From CAZSAL01 sp964604825 (GTDB lineage Bacteria; Elusimicrobiota; Elusimicrobia; 2-01-FULL-59-12): DNA of 64,000 bases. Below the pieces are notes generated by a model. The model saw nothing but the letters and a program-made list of their open reading frames with translations. It was not told the DNA's origin and made no database searches. Below are positions 50,401 to 56,162 of this stretch, in pieces. The position numbers and the translations under genes were made by a program. Numbering within the stretch: position 1 is the first letter of the stretch; every line of letters starts with the position of its first letter. The stretch covers positions 6,252 through 70,251 of the forward strand of contig CAZSAL010000009.1 in the NCBI GenBank assembly GCA_964604825.1. Reading direction: 5' to 3'.

Positions 50401-50435
50401 TGACTTCGCCTGGTGCGCTCAAAGCGGCGGCCTGA
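44457..50435 (+). CDS. Giant 1992-aa multi-domain membrane protein, unknown function
   Basis: Starts with a signal-like stretch (RIIGIALCCAVSLGDPVWA). Residues about 60-530 form a soluble domain with IIIDDWAVSDGITSMGLARRIEE and a following DASG segment, vaguely like a SAM methyltransferase fold. A strong helix at about 555-580 (VILIAGVLLLLLVMVSFPLAA) follows, then a Q/H-rich region, a proline/alanine linker at about 785-845 (APATTVPPAQTPPVAPAPV type), and four to five further hydrophobic segments up to about residue 1490. A soluble C-terminal region of about 500 residues (VYFLTSQTTMVADMLQAH, HSIYIAPRYEIDDQNR) ends it. Several ATGs are possible; 44457 best fits the signal peptide. I do not recognise a family. 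Confidence 0.8.
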   Translation: MTLKRIIGIALCCAVSLGDPVWASGIHVSMNRSTRALEHRSDVFSPVPRFIGSPVRSFEEQTVVPRLSCAYRAGASTLSGFRILRAMLSNQASETPLSLHEALRHARRFVGIDFVQGFHKPANPFALWSYVNLMGSNFEELFENFRNLDYDAPGYRETAAALRLNQDLSRYSELLELYADLKEKNPEDPRLADLRGILRHKQYNGILAKEGDRKPGRRGGIPINRRTWDGRGDETCGLIIDEILRLHKEAPDKTIIIDDWAVSDGITSMGLARRIEENDLSSFVSIRAYDKSLSFWISDKMLDGYRLIFDASGHLIQAVPVNPGRLWVRWTLADYFSKWVRDKLERWMSTRGNTLVGRERFPVRNIPIETLEKRFMQAKAQEDGSLVRISLLDPEVEAYSRAHPRLLQFFEADIRQPPFRGNPDEQASVIRVMGLMMRNKEYFSDSTIKRTLANLAGNSFPEQEGMMLNGVVGSIKKPEQLFLDVYRFNGESLNLEDSRGYKTDRGWEQIYLSEFPHELPRDGGVSGSASGASVGNNRQKRRSGASMFTSLAGHRQVILIAGVLLLLLVMVSFPLAAHSLAATALHPAVHHIAPVAQQGVDHVMHGAQMFSVPGINGLPTVTDYDKINPGYINHLVQNLVNGTDGFSLHRDLLTQTLHHQPDNQELVDYVRHLHMLRVDVSHAGPQPIHDLAQKVLIMDHQIYQPGQAIPNFSGKEIEAMTEVIKTANPHGIMGNQVWIPEFFKPHLDVVTDPKMVDWHSFSCLPLHPVSPGHQGFPFSSHFPNLHQAPAAPAHLVAPAPATTVPPAQTPPVAPAPVHPVAPAPAPGVQPAAPPALPSPQASTHPPIVPYAAKDLDSYVPYPLQLILKEIMEGGFGLAALIVSLRWILRVPRITPVPPPGSPEEGLMKQDRRMLRIYGVLEDMGQDNRKALNLEDIYIKLNPSHTSELSRKEKRHLNRMIGRIQKRIKAKQNNQPNASAPLPVFLSLSFYGVSYSAWLAVPVCIAGGLWLWNDRKEKRYGQAIDAYLGKPGKPEEIETAISKGSLIDPLPVREVDAQVSNLINRTALIAGGSAVLICLAFLLAPAWAGVEHQLQQSVPNFLSIFVGGGTGYLLFHKNLRDPSKNRPYIYSELTNRKYDDRYKLAIGGSFVMFVLGSSIHFAYLWLELLGAFVIGFGYIWYHYWTGIPAEEMKRPKNTELEEWEQLLTEGLTRNDDPVIFSAHTLDNLFNRLIPILAVKAFEPTIIGNPGRITVFNRFHEELMYLAEDTLHKLDQLPAPGTDQEKSRLQLTRLRTVQILKYAVASRMVGDHAFAAANLAGYKFVRRFGRIGGAKGIYLSDLVQGVALAWLRIEQGRKITKSKLAVSVFKMGKAGNEMLPGLFPRIPQFGAASPIELEQEDMEDYELSKAAVEAVDKLIANLPDMYSGDQVQKSHRQIYGRAAGLLGFVLLVISVCMSPNGSAFALLRLWTSIITFPIAVYWITHWQAAFEARREFVTSRINELESKSYKDLPARASTEDAAQKMFLEQILASATPDSDPNRPFSLDLIVIVVRDEATRNALEARLNAMQDQLGLPESQRLPVYFLTSQTTMVADMLQAHSYLLKKWADVQEAIRNQHGYEIPALKDSRIGVLIASGLAEQPFDPLIRTGIVLRTGDAKASFGFDMPSNEQLISGAFNVLNLLYHAQAFKDKGQRAYLVDNAHSIYIAPRYEIDDQNRAPVRLGIYTAHVSKQDIEDANSRERNKKDLLGIAGIDIAVPRYAHSGTGNDDSEVLQGLYAGPNGLRRAQQDMKSGQYADIQDVRQYLGATGLTVMAAESALEQISFEGQMMDPYEVSLILLDRIADKAIELARSMPEQARMFTFKIRAHLLVALIMARDRRRLDGFVGQSLRELEQLMATPNAALPDQRNDISANVPDPLKDAQEALRKYFDFLFELREAAGKLIDFETIIPSHDYFRLLYPDGGTIAHEDLARISKAPALSGKVTSPGALKAAA

Positions 50436-50517
50436 GATATCTCCGTCACCCTGCTGTCATCCAGTTTTTACTCCGCCATGACTCCATTTCGCCGCCGTTC
50501 GTGCCACAATGCAATCC

Positions 50518-51558
50518 ATGCCTCCTGCTCTGCTGGAAGACGTAATCCATATCGAAGAACGGCGCCCTCTTTCGGAGGAGATTGTTTCTGTTCTAGAACA
50601 AGTTGTCTGGGGCACGGACGAAGCCCGTTACACCCTGAAAAACGTCCGGGAGATTCTACAGCACACTACCGGTTTCCAGTATTTTTTGGTCCGCAGGAAT
50701 GGAAAAATTGTGGCCATGCGGGCAGACCAGGTGAAGACTCTGCAGGTGAACGGAACATGGGAACCATGTCTCTATCACAGCATGGCGGCTGTTGTCCCTT
50801 CAGCGCTGGGGCGGGGTTTTGGAAGAATCATGTACGGGAAAAGCTTGGATTACTATAAGCGCAAATTAAATGAAAAGGGGATTATTTATGCCTATGTTGA
50901 AACCGGCAATCTCAAATCGCTGCATCTGTCAGAATCCCTGGGATACCGGCGTCTTGGACAATTTCAGGTCATCGCCTTCAGCAGGTTCTTCCCGAAAAAT
51001 TCTTCCGGGGTCACCCTTTTGCAGGAGCACGAGATTCCCTGGATTGACCATCTTTTAAAGGAACGCTACCATGGGCATCTTCTTCTCGAAAAAGATCCCG
51101 CCATCCGACTCGGTTCCTATTATGTACTTAAGGACGAAGAAGGGATAGTGGCTGGAGTTCAGGCTGATTTTCAGCGCTGGCAGATCCATTCTCTGGGCGG
51201 GTTTGGCGGCTCAGTTGCGAGGGATCTCCTGCCGCATATTCCCTTGATGAGACGAATTTTCAATCCTGACGACTTCCGCTTCCTGAAGTGGGGCCATGTT
51301 TATGTGCGAAAAGGCCGGGAAAAAATCCTGTTTGAACTGATGGAAGCAGTACTGGCGCGCCAAGGGCTGCATACGGGTATCGGATATTTTGATCGCCGTA
51401 GTCCAGTAGACGGTCCTCTCCTGAAAAAACAAGGATGGGGGGTACTGCGCCACCTGGTTGAAACTTCAGTTCAAGTTCTCGGCTATTTCCAGGAGGGTCA
51501 ATATAAACTGACAGATTTGCAAAAGATCCCTCTCGTCATCTCGCCAAACGACCCCTGA
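50518..51558 (+). CDS. GNAT-family N-acetyltransferase
   Basis: A 346-aa protein whose first half is a GNAT domain: YFLVRRNGKIVAMRADQV, then the acetyl-CoA motif AAVVPSALGRGFGRIMYGKSLDYYKRKLNEKGIIYAYVETGNLKSLHLSESLGYRRLG. The second half (about 170 residues, HGHLLLEKDPAIRLGSYYVL...) is less clear and may be a second, degenerate GNAT fold. CACAAT lies 7 nt before this ATG, suggesting a leaderless start; an ATG 9 nt upstream is the alternative. The acceptor is unknown. Confidence 0.8.
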   Translation: MPPALLEDVIHIEERRPLSEEIVSVLEQVVWGTDEARYTLKNVREILQHTTGFQYFLVRRNGKIVAMRADQVKTLQVNGTWEPCLYHSMAAVVPSALGRGFGRIMYGKSLDYYKRKLNEKGIIYAYVETGNLKSLHLSESLGYRRLGQFQVIAFSRFFPKNSSGVTLLQEHEIPWIDHLLKERYHGHLLLEKDPAIRLGSYYVLKDEEGIVAGVQADFQRWQIHSLGGFGGSVARDLLPHIPLMRRIFNPDDFRFLKWGHVYVRKGREKILFELMEAVLARQGLHTGIGYFDRRSPVDGPLLKKQGWGVLRHLVETSVQVLGYFQEGQYKLTDLQKIPLVISPNDP

Positions 51559-51585
51559 ACCTGAATCGGCGCAAGCGGTATCACA

Positions 51586-52026
51586 CTAACGCAATGAAAA
51601 AATGAAAAGGATTGCTGCGCAGAGAAGCATCCGCCAGTGGTCGGCAGGGAGTCCCCACAACCATTTAGTATGCCATGTGGCTTTATGGGGATTGTGATTT
51701 TTCCATCCGAAAGCGGGATTAGCCAGAAACCAGACCAAATCTTCCACCACCCAGAAAACAAAAATCCAGGAGATGGCCCGGAATTCAAGCCGGGCATTCC
51801 ATGTCCATGACCAAACAAACGGCATGTGGAAAACCGCAATAATGAAGGAAAAAGCCCACAGATGGTAACCCGTCAGGGGGCGGTCCCCTAAGGCAATATT
51901 AAGGAGAGGATGTTTTATCCGCCAGGTCGGCAGGTTTGCGGCCCAGCCGCCGGTGCCTTCGATTTCAATTTCCAGTTTGGCCCAGATATAGGCGGCCACA
52001 AGAACAAAGACAAATTCCCGAATCAT
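51586..52026 (-). CDS. Small polytopic membrane protein, unknown function
   Basis: A 146-aa protein with about four hydrophobic segments (FVFVLVAAYIWA, LWAFSFIIAVFHMPFVW, AISWIFVFWVVEDLVWFL, MLLCAAILFIFSL) and many Trp residues, including W-E-D and HKATWHTKWLWGLPADHW. Its ATG overlaps the glycosyltransferase stop (ATGA), so it belongs to the plcP-glycosyltransferase operon. It may help glycolipid synthesis or transport. Family not recognised. Confidence 0.75.
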   Translation of the reverse strand: MIREFVFVLVAAYIWAKLEIEIEGTGGWAANLPTWRIKHPLLNIALGDRPLTGYHLWAFSFIIAVFHMPFVWSWTWNARLEFRAISWIFVFWVVEDLVWFLANPAFGWKNHNPHKATWHTKWLWGLPADHWRMLLCAAILFIFSLR

Positions 52027-53150
52027 GCAACCATTGAATGCGAGATTATATTTTCGGCTATCGCGAAGGCGGCTTTGGGCCGGGAACATCGGGTGATATT
52101 TTTCCCAAGTTCCTGCCGTAGCAGGGGTTCGCTCATGGTGAGCAGAACAATGGAAGGCAGATCCTCAAAAGCGGGAGCTCTCAGCGCAGCGTGCTGTGAA
52201 GCAAGGAAGCGCGCATTGCGTTCCTCCTGTCCCGGGATCGGAGAAATCAGAATCATCAGTTTTTTCTTGGCCAGACATTCAGAAACGGTCAGGCCGCCGG
52301 GTTTGGTGATAACTATGTCCGAGACGCTCAAGAGCTCATGCATGTTATCTACATAGCCGAGATTGTGCAGCGTCATCGCCGGCGGAGGCGTGATACGGTT
52401 CAGGCGTTCGCGCAGTTCCGCGTTGTTCCCTGAAATCGTAACCACCTGGAAAGCTCCGGGCAGAGTCAGAATCCGGTTGACCGCTTTTTCCAGAGACGCA
52501 AGCCCCAGACCGCCGGTAAGCATAACCAGAACAGGCCGGACGGGGTCGAGATGGAATTTCCTGTAGAGGGCCGCAAGATTTACCGCGTCCGTAAATGCCG
52601 GATGAACCGGAATACCGGTTACTGAAATGCGTTCGTTTGGAATTCCCCTGGCCGCGAGCGCTTTGACCAGACCTTCATGCGCTACATAATACCGGGAGAT
52701 GTTGCGGGAAATCCAGAAGGGGTGAATGCTGTAATCCGTAATCACGCATTCGAGCGGGATGGATCGCAAAGCTTCATCCGGAGCAATCGCCATAAGCTGA
52801 GGGATAAGGAAATGAGTGGTAACTATCAAGTCGGGTTTAAAATTCCTGACGCAACCAAAAAAACGCGAAACGAATGATCTCTGAGCGCGGCAGAAAATGG
52901 GAGTGAGTTTTGACTCAGGCTGTCGGCGGTCCCAGAAGTGATAAAGGCGGCCCCACAGGGATGGCGCGCGGTTCACGGCAAAGCGATAGCCGTCCAGATA
53001 TAAACGCCGGAATGCCGGCGCCGCATAATCTGTTGCGTCGATATGAAGCGTTTCAATTTCCGGCGCAGTGCGGCGCAGCGCTTCACGGATGGCTTCTGCC
53101 GCGCGCACATGGCCGCAGCCTGTCCGGACCGATGTGATGAGAATTTTCAC
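52023..53150 (-). CDS. GT28 glycosyltransferase, MGDG/glucosyl-diacylglycerol synthase-like
   Basis: A 375-aa membrane-associated glycosyltransferase. The N-terminus is of the MGDG synthase type (ILITSVRTGCGHVRAAEAIREAL, HIDATDYAAPAFRRLYLDGY) and the C-terminal domain has the GT-B donor site (VLVMLTGGLGLASLEKAV, LGYVDNMHELLSVSDIVITKPGGLTVSECLAKKK, PIPGQEERNA). Such enzymes add a sugar to diacylglycerol and replace phospholipid during phosphate starvation. It follows a PlcP-like phospholipase gene, which would supply diacylglycerol. The GTG start sits directly after a 15-bp stem that contains its ribosome-binding site. Confidence 0.85.
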   Translation of the reverse strand: MKILITSVRTGCGHVRAAEAIREALRRTAPEIETLHIDATDYAAPAFRRLYLDGYRFAVNRAPSLWGRLYHFWDRRQPESKLTPIFCRAQRSFVSRFFGCVRNFKPDLIVTTHFLIPQLMAIAPDEALRSIPLECVITDYSIHPFWISRNISRYYVAHEGLVKALAARGIPNERISVTGIPVHPAFTDAVNLAALYRKFHLDPVRPVLVMLTGGLGLASLEKAVNRILTLPGAFQVVTISGNNAELRERLNRITPPPAMTLHNLGYVDNMHELLSVSDIVITKPGGLTVSECLAKKKLMILISPIPGQEERNARFLASQHAALRAPAFEDLPSIVLLTMSEPLLRQELGKNITRCSRPKAAFAIAENIISHSMVA

Positions 53151-53207
53151 CCCACCACCTCATTGGGTACGACAATACCCGCCGTCGGTGTGCAATGAGG
53201 TGGTGGG
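53151..53207 (-). promoter_or_regulatory. Perfect 15-bp hairpin masking the glycosyltransferase ribosome-binding site
   Basis: In the minus-strand mRNA, CCCACCACCTCATTG (top 53207-53193) is exactly complementary to CAATGAGGTGGTGGG (53165-53151), with a 27-nt loop. The right arm contains the GAGGTGG ribosome-binding site and abuts the GTG start. The upstream stop codon lies just before the left arm, so a terminating ribosome could open the stem. Confidence 0.7.
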
Positions 53208-53208
53208 A

Positions 53209-54102
53209 TCATGAAACGCTCACCGCAACCGGCGGGGCATTCTCTTGCCGGGATTTTTCCGGGGACATGATCTCAATCCAGGAAAGCATCTCCAGCCGGC
53301 CGTCGAAGTGCTCTACCAGGGCAGTGGCGCTTTCCACCCAGTCGCCGTCGTTGCAATAAAGAACGCCGTTACACTCGCGGATTTCCGCTTTATGAATGTG
53401 TCCGCAGACGATGCCGTCCAGCTTACGGTGCCGGCATTCCTGAACAACCGCTTCTTCGAATGAGGAAATAAAGTTAACCGCATTTTTGACCTTGTTTTTT
53501 AAGTACGCCGAGAAGGACCAGTAATGGTATCCCAGCTTCAAGCGGAAATGATTGAAAATCCGGTTGATGACCAGAGCCACTTCGTAAGCTTCATCGCCGA
53601 TCCTTGCCAGCCAGCGCGCGAATTTGACGACATTGTCGAATTGATCGCCATGCAGGACGAGAAGCTGTTTGCCGTCGGCAGTTCGGTGAATAATTTCTGA
53701 GGCAATGGTGATCCGGCCGAAGACCTGTTTTCCAAAAGCGCGCAGGAATTCATCATGATTGCCGGAGATCAGGTAAACGGAAGTGCCTTTGCGCGCTTTG
53801 CGCAGGATTTTTTGAATAACGTCGTTGTGCGACTGCGGCCAATACCAGCTTTTCTTAAGCTGCCAGCCGTCAATAATATCTCCTACCAGGTAGAGATAAT
53901 CGCAGTCTGTTCTGCGCAAGAAATCGAGCAGAAAGCGTGTTTGTGAGTTGCGCGTTCCAAGGTGCAGGTCAGAAATCCAGACGGTTCTGTACTTCCTGAC
54001 GCCGTCAATTAAATCTTCATTTAAAGGATCAGATACTCCTCCGTGTGAACCTGAATCGGAAGAAAAATTTAAAAGGCTTCGAAAAAGTTCTGTGAAATCC
54101 AT
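53209..54102 (-). CDS. PlcP-like metallophosphoesterase (LpxH/COG2908 family)
   Basis: A 297-aa calcineurin-type phosphoesterase: VWISDLHLGTRNSQT, LVGDIIDGWQLKKSWYW, LISGNHDEFLRAFG, LVLHGDQFDNVV, IVCGHIHKAEIRE give the complete D-x-H / GD / GNHD / H / GHxH metal set. This COG2908 family contains UDP-2,3-diacylglucosamine hydrolase but also PlcP, the Pho-regulated phospholipase C that turns phospholipids into diacylglycerol in some bacteria. Coupling to a GT28 glycolipid synthase and the adjacent PHO boxes favour PlcP. The protein is longer than LpxH, with an insertion of helices (about 170-215). No ribosome-binding site is obvious. Confidence 0.82.
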   Translation of the reverse strand: MDFTELFRSLLNFSSDSGSHGGVSDPLNEDLIDGVRKYRTVWISDLHLGTRNSQTRFLLDFLRRTDCDYLYLVGDIIDGWQLKKSWYWPQSHNDVIQKILRKARKGTSVYLISGNHDEFLRAFGKQVFGRITIASEIIHRTADGKQLLVLHGDQFDNVVKFARWLARIGDEAYEVALVINRIFNHFRLKLGYHYWSFSAYLKNKVKNAVNFISSFEEAVVQECRHRKLDGIVCGHIHKAEIRECNGVLYCNDGDWVESATALVEHFDGRLEMLSWIEIMSPEKSRQENAPPVAVSVS

Positions 54103-54151
54103 TGATCAAGTTTAACAGGGGTGGGCTGAATAACCTATTGCAGGCCTGCAA

Positions 54152-54223
54152 ATTCTATGTGAATTGTGTGTGACAGTTATGTCATTTATTCGTCATGTAT
54201 CTTTTACAAATCTGATACAGAAT
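54152..54223. promoter_or_regulatory. Divergent Pho control region
   Basis: Plus strand: GTGTGAC (54168), ATGTCAT (54179), TCGTCAT (54190), CTTTTAC (54201) at 11-bp steps, then CAGAAT at 54218-54223, 11 bp after the last repeat, driving the oxoamine synthase. Minus strand: AAATGAC-ATAA-CTGTCAC, with TAGAAT (54157-54152) 12 bp further, could drive the PlcP-like gene from the same DNA. Confidence 0.7.
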
Positions 54224-54275
54224 TCAGGAAACGTATCAGGTAAGATTCAAATCACAAAAAGGGATAAAGGAAATC

Positions 54276-55565
54276 ATGGAAACGCTAAAAGTTGCAATCC
54301 CTTTTTCTGCCCAGACGGTCTGCGACCCAAATCCGCAAAACTATCACATTTACGACAAAGTACGAGCTTTCAACAAGCATTCCGATGAATTGCGCGCCGG
54401 GGGGCTCTATTTCTACATGCGCAAGCTCCAGTCGTCTTCGGAGGCCCACGTTGTGATCAACGGCCAGGACATGCTTATGTTTGGTTCCAATAATTATCTT
54501 GGGTTGACTACTCACCCGAAGGTTAAGGAAGCGGCGCGCAATGCTCTGGAAAAGTACGGGATAGGCGCCGGATCTGTCAGGCTCCTTGGCGGAACATTCA
54601 ATCTGCACGAGGAACTTGAAGAGCGTTTGGCCAATTTTAAAGGGACAGAAGCGGCAGTCGCCTATAGTTCCGGGTATGTATCAAACGTAGCGACACTCTC
54701 AAGTTTTCTTTCGAAATCTTCAGATTTGGCCATTATTGACGAAAGAATTCACGCGAGTTTGGTTGACGGCTTGCGGTTTGCCCAAATCCCCTTTCGTGTA
54801 TTCGGCCATAACGACATGCGTGATCTGGCCATTAAGCTGGAGGTCTCAAAAGGCAGGGGCAACCTCGCCATTATTGTTGACGGTGTTTACAGCATGGACG
54901 GCGATATCGCCAATCTGCCGGACGTCTACCGCTTGGCGCGCAAGTATCAGGCGGTTGTCATCATCGATGAAGCGCATGCCACAGGGGTCCTTGGAGCCAG
55001 GGGCCGCGGGACGCCGGAACATTTCGGACTTCACGGCAGGATTGATCTGGTCATGGGAACCCTCAGTAAAGCGCTGGGAGGTATTGGCGGTTTCGCCGCA
55101 GGACCAAAGATCCTGGTTGACTATTTGAAACATGTGGCCCGCGGCTTCGTTTTCAGCGCGGCGCTCCCTCCGGCAGTGTGCGCAGGACTGATCGCCTCCA
55201 TCGACGTGATTGAAAATGAACCAGAATGGCTTATTCGCCTGCGGGAAAATACAGGTTTATTAAGGAAAGGACTTCAGGAGCTGGGGTACAACACGGCTCA
55301 CAGCGAAACGCCGATCATCCCCATTATCCTAGGTGAAGACCTGACCGCCTATCAAATGACCCGCGCCCTTCATATGCTTGGGGTTTATGTCAGTCCGGTC
55401 ACGTTCCCCGCAGTCAAAAGGGGTCAATCCCGGATCCGGGTAAGCACTATGGCAACTCATACCACACAGGATATTTTAAAAGCCCTGGAAGCGTTTGATA
55501 AAGCCAGGAAAATAGTGCCAAATCTTCCGCTGCCCGAGAGCTTAACACAACACAACGCAGCTTAA
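54276..55565 (+). CDS. Alpha-oxoamine synthase, serine palmitoyltransferase-like
   Basis: A 429-aa PLP enzyme condensing an amino acid with an acyl-CoA. Motifs: LMFGSNNYLGLTTHPKV, GSVRLLGGTFNLHEELEERLA, IDERIHASLVDGLRF, IIVDGVYSMDGDIANLPDV, VIIDEAHATGVLGARG, and the cofactor Lys in MGTLSKALGGIGGF. The C-terminal HVARGFVFSAALPPA, SETPIIPIILGED and VSPVTFPAV...SRIRVSTMATHT resemble bacterial serine palmitoyltransferases more than KBL or BioF, suggesting 3-ketosphinganine formation. It stands behind a PHO-box array, so it may make phosphate-free membrane lipid. KBL, BioF or CqsA functions remain possible. Confidence 0.82.
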   Translation: METLKVAIPFSAQTVCDPNPQNYHIYDKVRAFNKHSDELRAGGLYFYMRKLQSSSEAHVVINGQDMLMFGSNNYLGLTTHPKVKEAARNALEKYGIGAGSVRLLGGTFNLHEELEERLANFKGTEAAVAYSSGYVSNVATLSSFLSKSSDLAIIDERIHASLVDGLRFAQIPFRVFGHNDMRDLAIKLEVSKGRGNLAIIVDGVYSMDGDIANLPDVYRLARKYQAVVIIDEAHATGVLGARGRGTPEHFGLHGRIDLVMGTLSKALGGIGGFAAGPKILVDYLKHVARGFVFSAALPPAVCAGLIASIDVIENEPEWLIRLRENTGLLRKGLQELGYNTAHSETPIIPIILGEDLTAYQMTRALHMLGVYVSPVTFPAVKRGQSRIRVSTMATHTTQDILKALEAFDKARKIVPNLPLPESLTQHNAA

Positions 55566-55584
55566 TCGACAGACGAATGTTTTC

Positions 55585-55629
55585 GGGCGGTATCCCTTTC
55601 CCTTTTTGTGGATACCGCCCTCTTTTTTT
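55585..55629 (+). terminator. Strong intrinsic terminator
   Basis: GGGCGGTATCC (55585-55595) pairs perfectly with GGATACCGCCC (55610-55620), followed by a long T run. The loop contains CCCTTTCCCTTTTTGTG, complementary to the CACAAAAAGGGA leader motif of this gene. Confidence 0.9.
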
Positions 55630-55648
55630 GTGGGAGTTATCTTACATG

Positions 55649-55688
55649 CCGTCATCCATTTGTCATACAGACTTTACATCGTCACAAT
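55649..55688 (+). promoter_or_regulatory. PHO box upstream of the 56-aa gene
   Basis: CCGTCAT (55649), TTGTCAT (55660) and ACTTTAC (55671) follow at 11-bp steps, then CACAAT (55683-55688) as a possible -10. The first two repeats fit the PHO consensus well. Confidence 0.6.
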
Positions 55689-55753
55689 GGGCTTCCTGCC
55701 GGTTTGCCTTTACAATACCCGCAACAATAGAAATCACAAGGGAGGTCACTGAC

Positions 55754-55924
55754 ATGGTGATCCAGATGAAAGAAGAGTTCCTTGCGGCGAGCATCCGCAA
55801 ACAGGCCGAGACACTAAATAACCTGATTCATGAAATGGAAACTGAAAAATTGGTTGGAGACGCTCTGGCCTGGAGAATCCGGGCGGTGGAATTACAACTG
55901 CGACGAATCCGCGAAGCCGCTTAA
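55754..55924 (+). CDS. 56-aa helical protein behind a PHO box
   Basis: The ATG at 55754 has an AAGGGAGG ribosome-binding site 8 nt upstream. The product (MVIQMKEEFLAASIRKQAE... LRRIREAA) is entirely helical and amphipathic with many charged residues, no Cys and no membrane segment, like a small coiled-coil or a regulator of another protein. It lies between a PHO box and its own strong terminator, so it is a discrete transcription unit of the phosphate response. Longer in-frame starts run through the upstream terminator and were rejected. Family unknown. Confidence 0.65.
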   Translation: MVIQMKEEFLAASIRKQAETLNNLIHEMETEKLVGDALAWRIRAVELQLRRIREAA

Positions 55925-56006
55925 GGGGAAAGAGAATAGCTACCGAAGAATTTTATGAACCTACAAAAAGGAAAGTCTCAGGGAAGTCGCATAGGATCAC
56001 GCTTTG

Positions 56007-56047
56007 GCGGGCGGCGCCCTTTTTCCCTTTTTGCGGGCGGCGCCCGC
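56007..56047 (+). terminator. GC-rich intrinsic terminator
   Basis: GCGGGCG-G-CGCCC (56007-56019) pairs with GGGCG-G-CGCCCGC (56035-56047), 12 bp with one G-G mismatch; TTCTTTA follows. The loop again carries TTTTTCCCTTTTTGC. Confidence 0.8.
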
Positions 56048-56162
56048 TTCTTTATACAGCATACTGTAACTCAAAAAAATAACAAGGTAGTTTCTTGACG
56101 GAAACGGAAACGGAATAAAACATCAAATGAAACAACAAACCAACAAATGGAGGGCGTATAGA

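Noticed and set aside
53209..54102. Simple assignment as LpxH of lipid A synthesis
   Set aside because: Motifs fit the family, but coupling to a diacylglycerol glycosyltransferase, the extra helical insertion and adjacent PHO boxes make a PlcP-like phospholipase more likely; neither is proven.
55577..55753. N-terminal extension of the 56-aa protein (115-aa ORF)
   Set aside because: The extension runs through a perfect terminator stem and the PHO box; the internal ATG has a much better ribosome-binding site.
56063..56162. PHO box in front of the porin gene
   Set aside because: Only CTGTAAC resembles a repeat; the following 11-mers do not fit, so Pho control of the porin rests on context only.
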